Assembly: GCA_932222125.1 (NCBI GenBank)
Contig: CAKNZJ010000038.1
Span: 1 to 64,000 of the forward strand
Length of the DNA stretch: 64,000 nucleotides
Reading direction: 5' to 3'
Origin: an uncultured Clostridia bacterium
Lineage (GTDB): Bacteria > Bacillota > Clostridia > Oscillospirales > Oscillospiraceae
Below, in pieces: positions 34,926 through 43,383 of this stretch. The notes under the pieces were generated by a model. It saw only the letters and a list, made by a program, of their open reading frames with translations, did not search any database and was not told the DNA's origin. A program made the position numbers and the translations under genes. Within the stretch, counting starts at the first letter, position 1; each line of letters opens with the position of its first letter.

Positions 34926-35162
34926 GTAGACAGCCCTCTGGTAGGCTGTGTGCCGGCCTGGGCCGGTAACCCTTTTCTAGCGCGAGGTATGGCAGATGAA
35001 ATTCACAGTCAGTTATACAGCATCCATGTGCAGGATGACGCGGCTCTTGGTGCCGTATCGTCCTGATTAGATACACTCGCGATCACCGATACCACACCTT
35101 ACGTAAGAGCCGCAGAACTTCTGCGGCTCTTTGTCTATTGCTTTGATTAGGAAGTGAGCGCT
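34926..35162 (+). promoter_or_regulatory. Riboswitch-like leader of metA
   Basis: The leader contains two early stem-loops (34930-34949 and 34953-34966) and a long-range helix GGUAUGGC (34986-34993) with GCCGUAUC (35052-35059) enclosing a further hairpin at CAUCC/GGAUG. A strong terminator lies at 35105-35131. GCGGCUCUU (35040-35048), inside the enclosed region, is exactly complementary to the terminator's left arm AAGAGCCGC (35105-35113), so two folds exclude each other. This is the layout of a transcription-attenuating riboswitch. I do not recognise SAM-I, SAM-II, T-box or cobalamin consensus elements in it. Confidence 0.7.
35105..35136 (+). terminator. Intrinsic terminator in the metA leader
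   Basis: AAGAGCCGCAGAA (35105-35117) and its perfect complement (35119-35131), followed by a short U-rich tail UGUCUAUU. It lies 31 bases before the metA start, so it would act as an attenuator. Confidence 0.85.
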
Positions 35163-36113
35163 ATGCCCATTAAAATACCTGGCAATTTGCCGGCCGCCCA
35201 GACCCTGGAGAAGGAAAATATCTTTGTCATGACCGAACTTCGGGCCACCACGCAGAACATCCGTCCCCTGCGGCTGCTGATCTTGAATCTCATGCCCACC
35301 AAGATCGCCACTGAGACCCAGTTGGCCCGGTTGCTGGGAAACACTCCACTCCAAATTGAGATGGAATTATTGAAGGTGGAAGGCCGAGTGCCCCGGCACA
35401 CCCCAGAGGAACACATGCTGGCCTTTTATAAAACCTTTCCTCAAATACGCAAAGAATATTTTGACGGCATGGTCATCACCGGCGCTCCGGTGGAGCTGCT
35501 TCCTTTTGAAGAGGTGGAGTACTGGGAAGAGCTATGCCGGATTATGGAGTGGAGCAAATCCCATGTCCACAGCACCTTTCACATCTGCTGGGCAGCTCAG
35601 GCTGCGCTGTACTACCACCATGGCATTCAAAAGATACCCCTTCCGGAAAAGCTGGCCGGGGTATTCCGTCACCGGCTCACTCACAAGCGCTCCATCCTGT
35701 TTCGCGGCTTTGACGATGAGTTTCTGGTTCCCCACTCCCGGCACACAGGCATCTGCCGGGAGGACGTGGCGGCGGTGCCCGCCCTAAAGATACTGGCAGA
35801 GAGCCCGGAGGCAGGGATATACGCCATCTCCACCAGAGGCGGGCGTCAGATCTTTATCACCGGCCACTCAGAATACGATGCGGACACCCTAGCCACAGAA
35901 TATCTCCGGGACAAGAAGGCCGGGTTGGACACCCCGCTTCCTGTCAACTACTTTCCCAACAATGACAGCAGTCTGCCCCCTCTTTGTACCTGGCGCTCCA
36001 GCGCAAATCTGTTGTATTCCAACTGGCTGAATTATTTTGTATACCAGGCCACGCCGTATGACCTTCACAACCTTCAGAAGGTGGAGCTCCCTCACGGTCA
36101 ATCAAACCCCTGA
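35163..36113 (+). CDS. metAA: Homoserine O-acetyltransferase (MetA family)
   Basis: 316 aa. The catalytic residues fall at canonical positions: Cys142 in HICWAAQ, His235 and Glu237 in TGHSEYD. Residue 111 is Glu (GAPVELLPF), the form associated with acetyl-CoA use, whereas succinyl-CoA enzymes have Gly there. So the product should be O-acetylhomoserine, the substrate of the divergent metY. The start at ATG 35163 begins with the family's MPIKIP and has AGGAAG upstream; a GTG 9 bases earlier is less likely. Expression is probably controlled by the attenuating leader. The gene converges on the homocysteine methyltransferase/MTHF reductase gene. Confidence 0.94.
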   Translation: MPIKIPGNLPAAQTLEKENIFVMTELRATTQNIRPLRLLILNLMPTKIATETQLARLLGNTPLQIEMELLKVEGRVPRHTPEEHMLAFYKTFPQIRKEYFDGMVITGAPVELLPFEEVEYWEELCRIMEWSKSHVHSTFHICWAAQAALYYHHGIQKIPLPEKLAGVFRHRLTHKRSILFRGFDDEFLVPHSRHTGICREDVAAVPALKILAESPEAGIYAISTRGGRQIFITGHSEYDADTLATEYLRDKKAGLDTPLPVNYFPNNDSSLPPLCTWRSSANLLYSNWLNYFVYQATPYDLHNLQKVELPHGQSNP

Positions 36114-36135
36114 CAAATCATCCGGCCAACGGCTC

Positions 36136-37899
36136 TCATCTGAGCAAGCGGATCAGTTTCCCCATCAGTTCCACCCGGCGGAATGGGGTCATCAGGTAAA
36201 AGCCATCGGTGTAAGGAGCGATCTCTCGGGCAATGGCGGCAGAGATGGTGACAGCCAGTTCCTCCGCCTCGTCCCGGTTCCTGTCTTGATACAAGTTTAC
36301 AATCTCGTCGCACACCCGCATTCCAGCAATCTCATTATTGAGAAAACAGGCGTTGCGATGGCTGACAATGGGGAATATCCCGCCCAATATCTTGCCCTTC
36401 AGCACCTCTCTGGCCAGCTTCAAGTGATCCAACGCCTCCCTGGAATGGATGGGCTGGGTCAAAAAACCGGACACGCCGTTTTCCTCCTTTTCTTGCGCCA
36501 GACGCAGCTGGACGGCAAAGTTGGTGGCATTTAAATTCAGCGCCGCAAACATGCAGAAGGGGGTGGTGAGGGTATGTTCATTCAAGTCGCTGACATATCG
36601 GGCCAGCTTTCGGGCATTGAAGTTGAATACGCTCTTCACCTCGTCCCGGGCCTCTGTGGGAATCGGGTCGCCGGTGACCAATAGCACATTGTGGACGTCC
36701 TCCATGGACAGCCCCAACAGCAAAGCTTTGATCGCATTCAGGTTCCGGTCCCTGCAGGTCATATGGGGCAGCGGCTCCACCCCAAGCTCCCGCTTGAGTT
36801 TACAGGCCAGCAAGCTGCTGTCCGCTCGGGGACGGCCAATAGGACAGTCGGCAATGGTTACCGCATCTGCTCCCGCCCTGTGCAGGATACGCACCCCTTC
36901 CAAAAAACCCGCCACGTCATCGTTGACCGGCGGGTCTAACTCCACCATAATCACCTGCTGCCTAGACTCCAACTTTTCCCATAGCTGGTTGACCCCGGGC
37001 AACGACGAGCTGCTCCCCACCCCTTTGTCTTCGCCTCTACCCCGCTGGGGCCGGGCCCCTTTTAATGCCTTGGCGGTACTGGCCATATGCTCCGGGGTGG
37101 TGCCGCAGCATCCGCCTATGATGGCAGCCCCTGCCTGAACAATCCGAACCATCTGTTGGGCAAAGTAGTCTGGGCTGCCCTGAAATGACACCCGGCGTCC
37201 CAATACAGAGGGATATCCCGCGTTTGGCATGACGGACAGCAGCGTATCGCCCCAGTCCAGTCCTTGTATGTACTTGAGCAGATGATGGGGCCCTGAGACA
37301 CAGTTGAACCCCACGCAGTCCACCATGGTCAGAGCAGCAGTCCGGCGAAACAGCATTTGCCCTGACTGCCCTTCCCGGGTAAAACCGTCGAATCCAACGG
37401 CGAACGACACCATGAGGAAGGCGGATGGACATCGCTTCTTCAAGTATGTGGCCAGCTCCGGTATCCCCTCGTCAGTGGGCAGTGTCTCCACCAGAAAATG
37501 GGTGATACCCTGCTGGAGAAACAGCTCCGCCTGACGGCAGTATGCCGCTCCCGGCGACAATTCCTTGCCCGCCGGAATGGGCCCCAGATCGGCAAAGACC
37601 CATGCATCATAGGGCTGGGCTGCCTGCCAGGCCAACCGGCAGCTTGCCTGGATCAGTCGGGCAGCCAACTCCTCCCTACCCTCCGCCAGATCGTTTCCCA
37701 CGGAAAAGGTGTTGGTCTTAATGGCCTGACATCCGCCCTCAAGATAGGCTTGGTGGATGCCGGTCACTTCCTCCGGATGATCCAGGCTGGCCAGCTCACA
37801 GCGGCAGTCTGCCCGCCCGGGCAAAGAGGTATAGTAGGTGCCCATGGCCCCGTCAAACAGCAGCGGTCTCCCCTGGGACAAATAGGTGCGGATATTCAC
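36136..37899 (-). CDS. Bifunctional homocysteine S-methyltransferase/methylenetetrahydrofolate reductase
   Basis: 587 aa. Residues 1-285 are a homocysteine S-methyltransferase domain (LLFDGAMGTYY, GFNCVSGP, and the zinc pair GGCCGT). Residues about 310-587 are a MetF-type 5,10-methylene-THF reductase (EKLESRQQVIMVELDPP, MTCRDRN, NVLLVTGDP). The arrangement matches YitJ-like proteins of Firmicutes. Translation starts at GTG overlapping the metH stop as GTGA. The reductase half would make the 5-methyl-THF that MetH uses, so it completes the methionine synthase operon. The methyl donor of the first domain is not evident. Confidence 0.92.
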   Translation of the reverse strand: MNIRTYLSQGRPLLFDGAMGTYYTSLPGRADCRCELASLDHPEEVTGIHQAYLEGGCQAIKTNTFSVGNDLAEGREELAARLIQASCRLAWQAAQPYDAWVFADLGPIPAGKELSPGAAYCRQAELFLQQGITHFLVETLPTDEGIPELATYLKKRCPSAFLMVSFAVGFDGFTREGQSGQMLFRRTAALTMVDCVGFNCVSGPHHLLKYIQGLDWGDTLLSVMPNAGYPSVLGRRVSFQGSPDYFAQQMVRIVQAGAAIIGGCCGTTPEHMASTAKALKGARPQRGRGEDKGVGSSSSLPGVNQLWEKLESRQQVIMVELDPPVNDDVAGFLEGVRILHRAGADAVTIADCPIGRPRADSSLLACKLKRELGVEPLPHMTCRDRNLNAIKALLLGLSMEDVHNVLLVTGDPIPTEARDEVKSVFNFNARKLARYVSDLNEHTLTTPFCMFAALNLNATNFAVQLRLAQEKEENGVSGFLTQPIHSREALDHLKLAREVLKGKILGGIFPIVSHRNACFLNNEIAGMRVCDEIVNLYQDRNRDEAEELAVTISAAIAREIAPYTDGFYLMTPFRRVELMGKLIRLLR

Positions 37900-40253
37900 T
37901 GTCCAAACACCTCCCTTGCAATGTCCACTGATTGACGCGCATCTTTGGAGTAGTAATCCGCCCCCATCCGCTTAGCATATTCCGGCGTCAGTACCGCACC
38001 CCCCACCATGACAACAGGAGGATCAGGCAATGTTTGCAGCAGCTTGATTGTATTCTCCATAGCTGGCAGCGTGGTGGTCATGAGCGCGGACAGTCCCACC
38101 AGCCGAATGTGTTCTCGTTGCACTGTGTCCAGCACCGTCTCCGGGGGCACATCCCGGCCTAGATCGATCACCTCATAGCCGTAGTTTTCCAACACAGTCT
38201 TGACAATGTTTTTTCCAATATCATGGATATCCCCTTTGACGGTAGCCAGAACCAGTCTGCCCTTTTTCATGGGTTCCGCCCCTTTTTCCGCCATAGAAGT
38301 TCGGATCACCTCAAACACTGCTTGGGCTGCTTGGGCGGCACTAAGCAGCTGGGGCAAAAACGCTCTTCCCTGCTCAAATTCCAACCCCACCCGATCCAAG
38401 GCTGGGATGAGATGCTTGGCCACCAACTCCAGCTCGCTCTCCGTCTTTAACGCCTGCTGGGCCAGCTTTCCCGCATCCGCCCTCATCCCTCGCAGAATGG
38501 CGTCATCCAGGGTGAGCTCACCCTGGACCAAAGGGGCCGGCCCGGGGACACCACCGGCAAACCGCTCCACATAGGTCTGGCACTCCCCATCTTCCCCGGA
38601 CAGTGCTCGGAACGCAGCCACCGCATCCATCATCTCTCGCTGATTGGGATTGATAATGGGTAGGGTGAGTCCGGCAGCCATGGCCTGGATGAGGAAATTT
38701 TGGGTGATGAGGGAACGGTTTGGCAAGCCAAAGGAAATGTTGGACACCCCCAACACCGTTTGCAAGCCAAACTCCTCCCGAACCGTCCGCACCGCCTTCA
38801 AGGTCTCCCCCGCCTGCTCCTGCTGAGCCGATACGGTGAGTGTCAAACAGTCAATCCACAGATCCTCCTTAGGAATACCGTGAGCCAGGGCCCCGTCCAG
38901 CATGCGGCGGACCACCTCCACCCGCCCTCGGGCCGTCTGTGGGATGCCGTTCTGATCCAGAGCCAGCCCCACCACACTGGCGCCGTATTTTTTCACAATG
39001 GGCAACACCCGCTCCAGCACCTCAGGTTCCCCGTTGACGGAGTTCACTGCAGCTTTGCCGTTGTACACCCGCAGCCCCGCCTCCAGGGCGTCCACATTGG
39101 AGGAATCCAACTGCAAGGGCAGGGACAAAGCGCTTTGCAGCTTTTTCACCACCCGGGGCAACATAGCCACCTCGTCCACTCCGGGATAGCCAACGTTCAC
39201 GTCCAGGATATCCGCTCCCGCATCCTCCTGCTGGATGGCCACATCCAAAATATAGTCCAGGTCATTTTCCAGCAATGCCTGCTGGAACCGCTTTTTCCCC
39301 GTCGGGTTGACCCGCTCGCCAATCACCCGCACCCCGTCCACCCGGCAAGGGGTCACCGGCGAGCACACAAAGCTCACCGCCTCATAGTCGCGCTGGGCGG
39401 GCTTCTTTCCTGACAGTACACCCTTCAACTGTTGGATATACTCCGGCGAGGTACCGCAGCAGCCGCCAAATAAGGTAGCTCCTGCCTCCAGGCAAGGCAG
39501 TATCGCTTTGGCAAACTCCTCCGCCCCCATATCGTAGTGGCCATCTGCCGGATCGGGCAGACCAGCATTTGGCTTTACAATGACCGGCAAGCGAGTATTC
39601 CTGCACAGCTCCTTCAACATGGGAGCCAGCAGGTCAGGGCCCATGGAACAGTTCAGACCAATGGCGTCTGCCCCCATCCCTTCCAGCGTTCTGGCCATGG
39701 ATTGGATGGTACATCCGGTGAAGGTGCGTGCGTCCTGCTCCATTGACATGGTGATAAAAACAGGCAGCCCGGTATTCTCCTTGATGGCCAGCAACGCCGC
39801 CTTGGCCTCATAGAGGTCGGCCATCGTTTCCACCACCACCAGGTCCGCCCCCGCTTGTTCTCCCGCCATCACAATCTCTCGGAATAACTCGTAAGCCCGC
39901 TCGAAGCTTAACCCTCCCATGGGTTCTAGCAGCTCTCCCAGCGGGCCAACGTCCAGCGCCACCTGCGCTTTGTCCCCGGCAGCCTGTCTGGCCAGCGCCA
40001 CCGCCGCGCCCACGATCTCATCCACGCCATGTCCAGTGCGTTCCAGTTTCAGACTATTCGCGCCAAAGGTGTTGGTGTAAATCACCTGACTGCCCGCCAA
40101 AATATACTCCTGATGGATGGATTGGATCAGCTCTGGTCGGGTGAGGTTGAGCAGCTCTGGTTGGCCTCCCGGCGGCAGGCCCCGCCGCTGTAGGACGGTT
40201 CCCATGGCGCCATCTAAAATCACAATATTGTTTTTCCAAAATTCAGATCGCAC
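37896..40253 (-). CDS. metH: Cobalamin-dependent methionine synthase (three-domain form)
   Basis: 785 aa. Domains in order: homocysteine-binding barrel (about 5-290, ILDGAMGTVLQ and GGCCGTSPEY), pterin-binding barrel (about 315-565, RVIGERVNPTGKKRFQQAL), and B12 cap plus Rossmann domain (about 590-785) with the cobalamin ligand motif DIHDIG near residue 670. The C-terminal SAM-dependent activation domain of E. coli MetH is absent; the preceding gene encodes it separately. I place the start at GTG 40253 with GGGGGA upstream. The frame extends to 40349 but without homology. It overlaps the activation gene by 11 bases. Confidence 0.93.
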   Translation of the reverse strand: MRSEFWKNNIVILDGAMGTVLQRRGLPPGGQPELLNLTRPELIQSIHQEYILAGSQVIYTNTFGANSLKLERTGHGVDEIVGAAVALARQAAGDKAQVALDVGPLGELLEPMGGLSFERAYELFREIVMAGEQAGADLVVVETMADLYEAKAALLAIKENTGLPVFITMSMEQDARTFTGCTIQSMARTLEGMGADAIGLNCSMGPDLLAPMLKELCRNTRLPVIVKPNAGLPDPADGHYDMGAEEFAKAILPCLEAGATLFGGCCGTSPEYIQQLKGVLSGKKPAQRDYEAVSFVCSPVTPCRVDGVRVIGERVNPTGKKRFQQALLENDLDYILDVAIQQEDAGADILDVNVGYPGVDEVAMLPRVVKKLQSALSLPLQLDSSNVDALEAGLRVYNGKAAVNSVNGEPEVLERVLPIVKKYGASVVGLALDQNGIPQTARGRVEVVRRMLDGALAHGIPKEDLWIDCLTLTVSAQQEQAGETLKAVRTVREEFGLQTVLGVSNISFGLPNRSLITQNFLIQAMAAGLTLPIINPNQREMMDAVAAFRALSGEDGECQTYVERFAGGVPGPAPLVQGELTLDDAILRGMRADAGKLAQQALKTESELELVAKHLIPALDRVGLEFEQGRAFLPQLLSAAQAAQAVFEVIRTSMAEKGAEPMKKGRLVLATVKGDIHDIGKNIVKTVLENYGYEVIDLGRDVPPETVLDTVQREHIRLVGLSALMTTTLPAMENTIKLLQTLPDPPVVMVGGAVLTPEYAKRMGADYYSKDARQSVDIAREVFGQ

Positions 40254-40923
40254 AAGATGTCCCCCTTTTGCGTAGGGCGCAATTCTCCCGCATGGCGCAG
40301 TAATCGCAGCCACGAATTCGAGCGGCTTGTGGCCGGTCCGATAAACCAATCACAGCAGTAACCGACTTGCTCGGATTGAGCAGAAAGCTGTCCGTCACAT
40401 GGACGCCCACACGGCGGGCAGCGTCCAGAGCCGAGCAGATGTCCGGCTGGACCGACAACTCCAAATCCCCATAACCAGGGCTAAACCTGTCGGTCAGATA
40501 GAGGGTGGGAAACCGCTCTGCAAGCTCACGTTCCGCCTGGTCGCAGACTCCCTCTACCAGCGCGCTGCCACAGGCATCCATCATCACTGCCTGGGCCATG
40601 TCCCTGGCCTGCTCCCTCCGGAGCAGCGCCTCAAACGGCTCCCCCAAGGTACAGACCAGCAAAGCCGCCTGAGCGCACTGGGCTAGCATTTTCTTTGCCA
40701 TCTTCCCTCCCAGTGTGACGCCGCTGTCCACCAACACAACGCCATGTTCTCCACGCTCCAACGGAAATACCCGATAGATATACCTTGGCCGTACCTTAGC
40801 GTTTACACGCTGAGCTACCCGCTCCATTTTCAAACGCAGCTCCTCTGGCACAGGCTCTCCCACTCCCGCATAGCGCAGAGCCTCTCCAATGTCCAGATCC
40901 AATTCTCGTCCCTTCTCTCCCAT
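40243..40923 (-). CDS. Methionine synthase activation domain protein
   Basis: 226 aa from the ATG at 40923. It corresponds to the reductive-activation domain of MetH (IGEALRYAGVGEPVPEELRL, then about 90 residues later DRFSPGYGDLELSVQPDI), here a separate polypeptide that would remethylate oxidised cobalamin on MetH with SAM. The C-terminus has a cysteine cluster (RGCDYCAMRENC) seen in clostridial versions. The ATG at 40923 carries a strong ribosome site GGGGGAGG. The longer frame to 41055 crosses the promoter, so starts at 41025 or above are impossible, and 41010 would leave a 10-nt leader without a ribosome site. First gene of the metH operon. Confidence 0.85.
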   Translation of the reverse strand: MGEKGRELDLDIGEALRYAGVGEPVPEELRLKMERVAQRVNAKVRPRYIYRVFPLERGEHGVVLVDSGVTLGGKMAKKMLAQCAQAALLVCTLGEPFEALLRREQARDMAQAVMMDACGSALVEGVCDQAERELAERFPTLYLTDRFSPGYGDLELSVQPDICSALDAARRVGVHVTDSFLLNPSKSVTAVIGLSDRPQAARIRGCDYCAMRENCALRKRGTSCAI

Positions 40924-41026
40924 CCCATCCTCCCCCAACATTTGTCCATCCATGAGGGGGCCGGGACTATTTACAATCTCGTTACCAATTTCCAGTGTCC
41001 TATAATCCATTAAATCAGTATGCATT

Positions 41027-41055
41027 AGTATAACACCATCCGCTTTCTCCGTCAA
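41027..41055 (-). promoter_or_regulatory. Promoter of the metH operon
   Basis: Minus-strand TTGACG (41055-41050) and TATACT (41032-41027), spacer 17. Transcription would begin near 41020, about 97 bases before the chosen start of the activation gene. Confidence 0.8.
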
Positions 41056-41120
41056 TGGATTGGATAAGCTATGGAAATCTTGGAATAATTATGATATCCT
41101 GTACACAGGAGGTAACTATT

Positions 41121-42035
41121 ATGTTGGATCTAGTCATTATCGGCGCCGGTCCTGCGGGGCTATCCGCCGCCATCTATGCGGCCAGGGCCGGACTTGATTT
41201 CGTCGTGCTAGAGCAGGACGGTATGGGGGGCGGACAGATCACCTCGTCCCATGAGGTGGAAAACTACCCCGGCGCAGGACGGTTGGATGGCTGGTCCCTA
41301 GGCGACGCCTTCCGGGCTCAGGCGCAGGAATTGGGCGCTAACATTCGCCGGGCCATCGTCCAGACCGTTTACGATAGGGAAACTTACAGAGAAATTCTAA
41401 TTGAGGGCGGCGATTCCATTCAAGCCCACGCCGTCATCGCCGCCACCGGGGCCACCCCAAAAAAGCTGGGCGTACCCGGTGAGGAACAGCTCACCGGCCA
41501 TGGTGTGTCCTATTGTGCCACCTGCGACGGCGCGTTTTTCCGTGGCAAAGACGTGCTGGTAGTGGGAGGAGGAGACACCGCTGTAGAGGATGCCATCCAT
41601 CTGTCCGCACTGTGCTCCTCGGTGACTGTGGCGCTCCGCCGGGATGTGTTTCGAGCGGCAGAAAGCCGGGTTCGGCTGTTGCAGACCAAGCACAATGTAA
41701 CCATCCTCTATGATACCCAACTAGCAGAAATCTCCGGTCAGAATCAGGTGGAATCCGTGACTCTGAAATGCCCGGAGGGCAATGTACAACGGCCTGTCCA
41801 TGGGGTATTCATCGCCGTGGGGGTATCCCCCGTTTCCCAATGGTTGACTCAACTGCCCCTCACCTTTGAAGAGGGCTATGTGGCAGCGGGAGAGGATTGC
41901 CGCACTCAAGTCCCTGGTCTATTTGTGGCGGGCGATCTGCGAAAAAAGCCGTTGCGTCAGGTGGTCACCGCCGCCGCCGATGGCGCCAACGCTGTTTACA
42001 GCGCCGTGGACTGGCTGGAGCATACCCGCTCTTAA
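41121..42035 (+). CDS. trxB: Thioredoxin reductase-like FAD/NAD(P) oxidoreductase
   Basis: 304 aa. The FAD-binding GAGPAGLSAAIYAARAG is N-terminal. The redox-active pair is CATC (Cys132/Cys135) followed by DGAFF, and the NADPH-binding GGGDTAVEDA comes next. Length and order fit the low-molecular-weight thioredoxin reductases. AGGAGG lies 7 bases before ATG 41121; the frame to 41055 overlaps the divergent promoter. No thioredoxin gene is adjacent, so specificity for thioredoxin rather than a ferredoxin-linked or other disulfide partner is assumed. A strong bidirectional terminator follows. Confidence 0.88.
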   Translation: MLDLVIIGAGPAGLSAAIYAARAGLDFVVLEQDGMGGGQITSSHEVENYPGAGRLDGWSLGDAFRAQAQELGANIRRAIVQTVYDRETYREILIEGGDSIQAHAVIAATGATPKKLGVPGEEQLTGHGVSYCATCDGAFFRGKDVLVVGGGDTAVEDAIHLSALCSSVTVALRRDVFRAAESRVRLLQTKHNVTILYDTQLAEISGQNQVESVTLKCPEGNVQRPVHGVFIAVGVSPVSQWLTQLPLTFEEGYVAAGEDCRTQVPGLFVAGDLRKKPLRQVVTAAADGANAVYSAVDWLEHTRS

Positions 42036-42050
42036 CTCAAAGCCTCTGCA

Positions 42051-42103
42051 GTGCAAACAAAAACTGCCCGGCATTATTGATGCTGGGCAGTTTTTGTTTG
42101 CAC
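42051..42103. terminator. Bidirectional terminator between trxB and the ECF S-component
   Basis: GTGCAAACAAAAACTGCCC at 42051-42069 and its complement ending at 42103 form a 19-bp stem around an AT-rich inner part. Runs of A and T within the arms give U-tracts for both directions. Its edge touches the stop codon of the minus-strand gene. Confidence 0.9.
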
Positions 42104-42621
42104 TATCTGAAGCTGCGCTGTGCCAGGCGAATGGCTGATACAATCGGCATGATCAGTACCCCCAGACAGAAATTGCTCACCCCATGGATCAGGTCAAAGG
42201 GTAACCCTGCCACAATCCATGATACCATAGCCCTCCAATTCAAGCCAAACAATAGTGCCTGAGCCGGAGCATACAGTATCCCAAACAACAGTCCATGGGC
42301 AGCACAAACCAGCATATAGACCATGGCCTGCCGCATCTTGGGCAACTCCCGGGGTAGCAACATTACCATTCCCCACAATACCAGCCACACATACAAGTAA
42401 GGTGTCCACCACAGGGGAAACCCGGTAAATAATCCATTGAGCAGAATATAAATGTAGATAGGGTACAGCGCCTTCTCCCGGTATACAATGGTGATGGCTG
42501 TGATCAGCATCCCCAAAGGATGAATGTTGGGCAGTGCCTCCATCGCCGCCTTGGAGGCATACATCACCGCCCCCAGCATTCCAAACACCGCCGTTTCCCT
42601 GGCTGTCAGCTTCAGGCTCAT
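42103..42621 (-). CDS. ECF transporter S-component-like membrane protein
   Basis: 172 aa with about five or six hydrophobic segments and the S-component-like start LTARETAVFGMLGAVMYASK. These small membrane proteins bind a vitamin and work with a shared energising module. No ATPase or T-component gene is in the window. It overlaps the upstream DUF4430 lipoprotein gene by 4 bases (ATGA). DUF4430 resembles the C-terminal domain of transcobalamin-type proteins, and a cobalamin-dependent metH operon lies nearby, so cobalamin or a precursor is the best guess for the ligand. That is inference from context. Confidence 0.7.
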   Translation of the reverse strand: MSLKLTARETAVFGMLGAVMYASKAAMEALPNIHPLGMLITAITIVYREKALYPIYIYILLNGLFTGFPLWWTPYLYVWLVLWGMVMLLPRELPKMRQAMVYMLVCAAHGLLFGILYAPAQALLFGLNWRAMVSWIVAGLPFDLIHGVSNFCLGVLIMPIVSAIRLAQRSFR

Positions 42622-43112
42622 TTTACTTTAAATGAATAGGTGCCGCCCTGCACCACCTGGGTGGAATCCACACCCGTCGAGGCATATTCCTCATCCACAT
42701 AGAAGGCCCAGTACTTTCCATCGGTGTCATAGTCTACAGTGATGCCGTTCACCGTCTTGACATAAAGTCCATATTGACCCTCGTCACCAGCGATCAGACC
42801 CAGCTTCAGCAAAGCCGCCCCCACGGTTGCCTCATCGGTTCGGATTTGGAATTGCGTCTCCTGACCTGCCCCATCCACCACAACAAAGGCAAATTCCGTC
42901 TGTCCCTCGCCCAGCGTCCCTCCATCCAAAGGGATGCTTACCATGGGCGCAAGAGAATCTGTCTGTTCCGGCGCGGCGGAGTCAGTCTGAACCACCGCCG
43001 GAGAGAGGGATGGCTTGGCAGCAGTACATCCCGCCGCAGTAAGGGCGGTTGCCACCCACAACCCCACACACAAAAGGGTTAACAGCCGTTGTTTTACAAT
43101 TACTCTCATCAT
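42618..43112 (-). CDS. DUF4430 domain lipoprotein
   Basis: 164 aa. A signal peptide ends at a lipobox (TAAGC, lipidated Cys29), followed by a Ser/Pro/Thr-rich linker and a DUF4430 domain (about 75-164: EATVGAALLKLGLI, YVKTVNGI, YWAFYVDEEYASTGVDSTQV). The last motifs are typical of the family, which shares its fold with the ligand-binding end of intrinsic factor/transcobalamin. It likely captures a ligand at the cell surface for the coupled S-component. AAAGGAG lies 7 bases before the ATG. A palindrome overlaps the predicted -10 box, suggesting repression by an unknown factor. Confidence 0.82.
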   Translation of the reverse strand: MMRVIVKQRLLTLLCVGLWVATALTAAGCTAAKPSLSPAVVQTDSAAPEQTDSLAPMVSIPLDGGTLGEGQTEFAFVVVDGAGQETQFQIRTDEATVGAALLKLGLIAGDEGQYGLYVKTVNGITVDYDTDGKYWAFYVDEEYASTGVDSTQVVQGGTYSFKVK

Positions 43113-43183
43113 TTACACTCCTTTGTAACATGAGTCCCCTCCAAATGGCCACTGCACCACGTTAAGAAGTCACTCGATTGATG

Positions 43184-43218
43184 TCACCCATCTTATCATG
43201 GGTGAATTTGGAATGCAA
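43184..43218 (-). promoter_or_regulatory. Promoter with palindromic operator, DUF4430/S-component operon
   Basis: Minus-strand TTGCAT (43218-43213) and TAAGAT (43195-43190), spacer 17. The arms TCACCCAT (43184-43191) and ATGGGTGA (43198-43205) are exact complements around a 6-base centre that overlaps the -10 box, as expected for a repressor site. Confidence 0.6.
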
Positions 43219-43383
43219 CTGCCAACCACGCCTCTTCCCTAGTTCTTTCGTGCCGCCGCGCTGAGTTCCCACCCACTTTACCCGCAAGTATTGCACTAGA
43301 CAAATCGTCAGGATAACATCCAGGTGATAAGCTGTAGTGGATTGAGGTTCTGTGAAAGACATTGTTCAGTCGTCCCCACCTCC
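43219..43383. other. Unassigned intergenic stretch
   Basis: Between the two divergent promoters. Two short minus-strand frames overlap here in different phases, but neither has a ribosome site or family signature. I see nothing else. Confidence 0.4.

Noticed and set aside
34531..35162. SAM-I (S-box) riboswitch or T-box upstream of metY or metA
   Set aside because: I looked for the SAM-I core and the T-box antiterminator sequence AGGGUGGNACCGCG on both strands and found neither, so I report unknown structured leaders.
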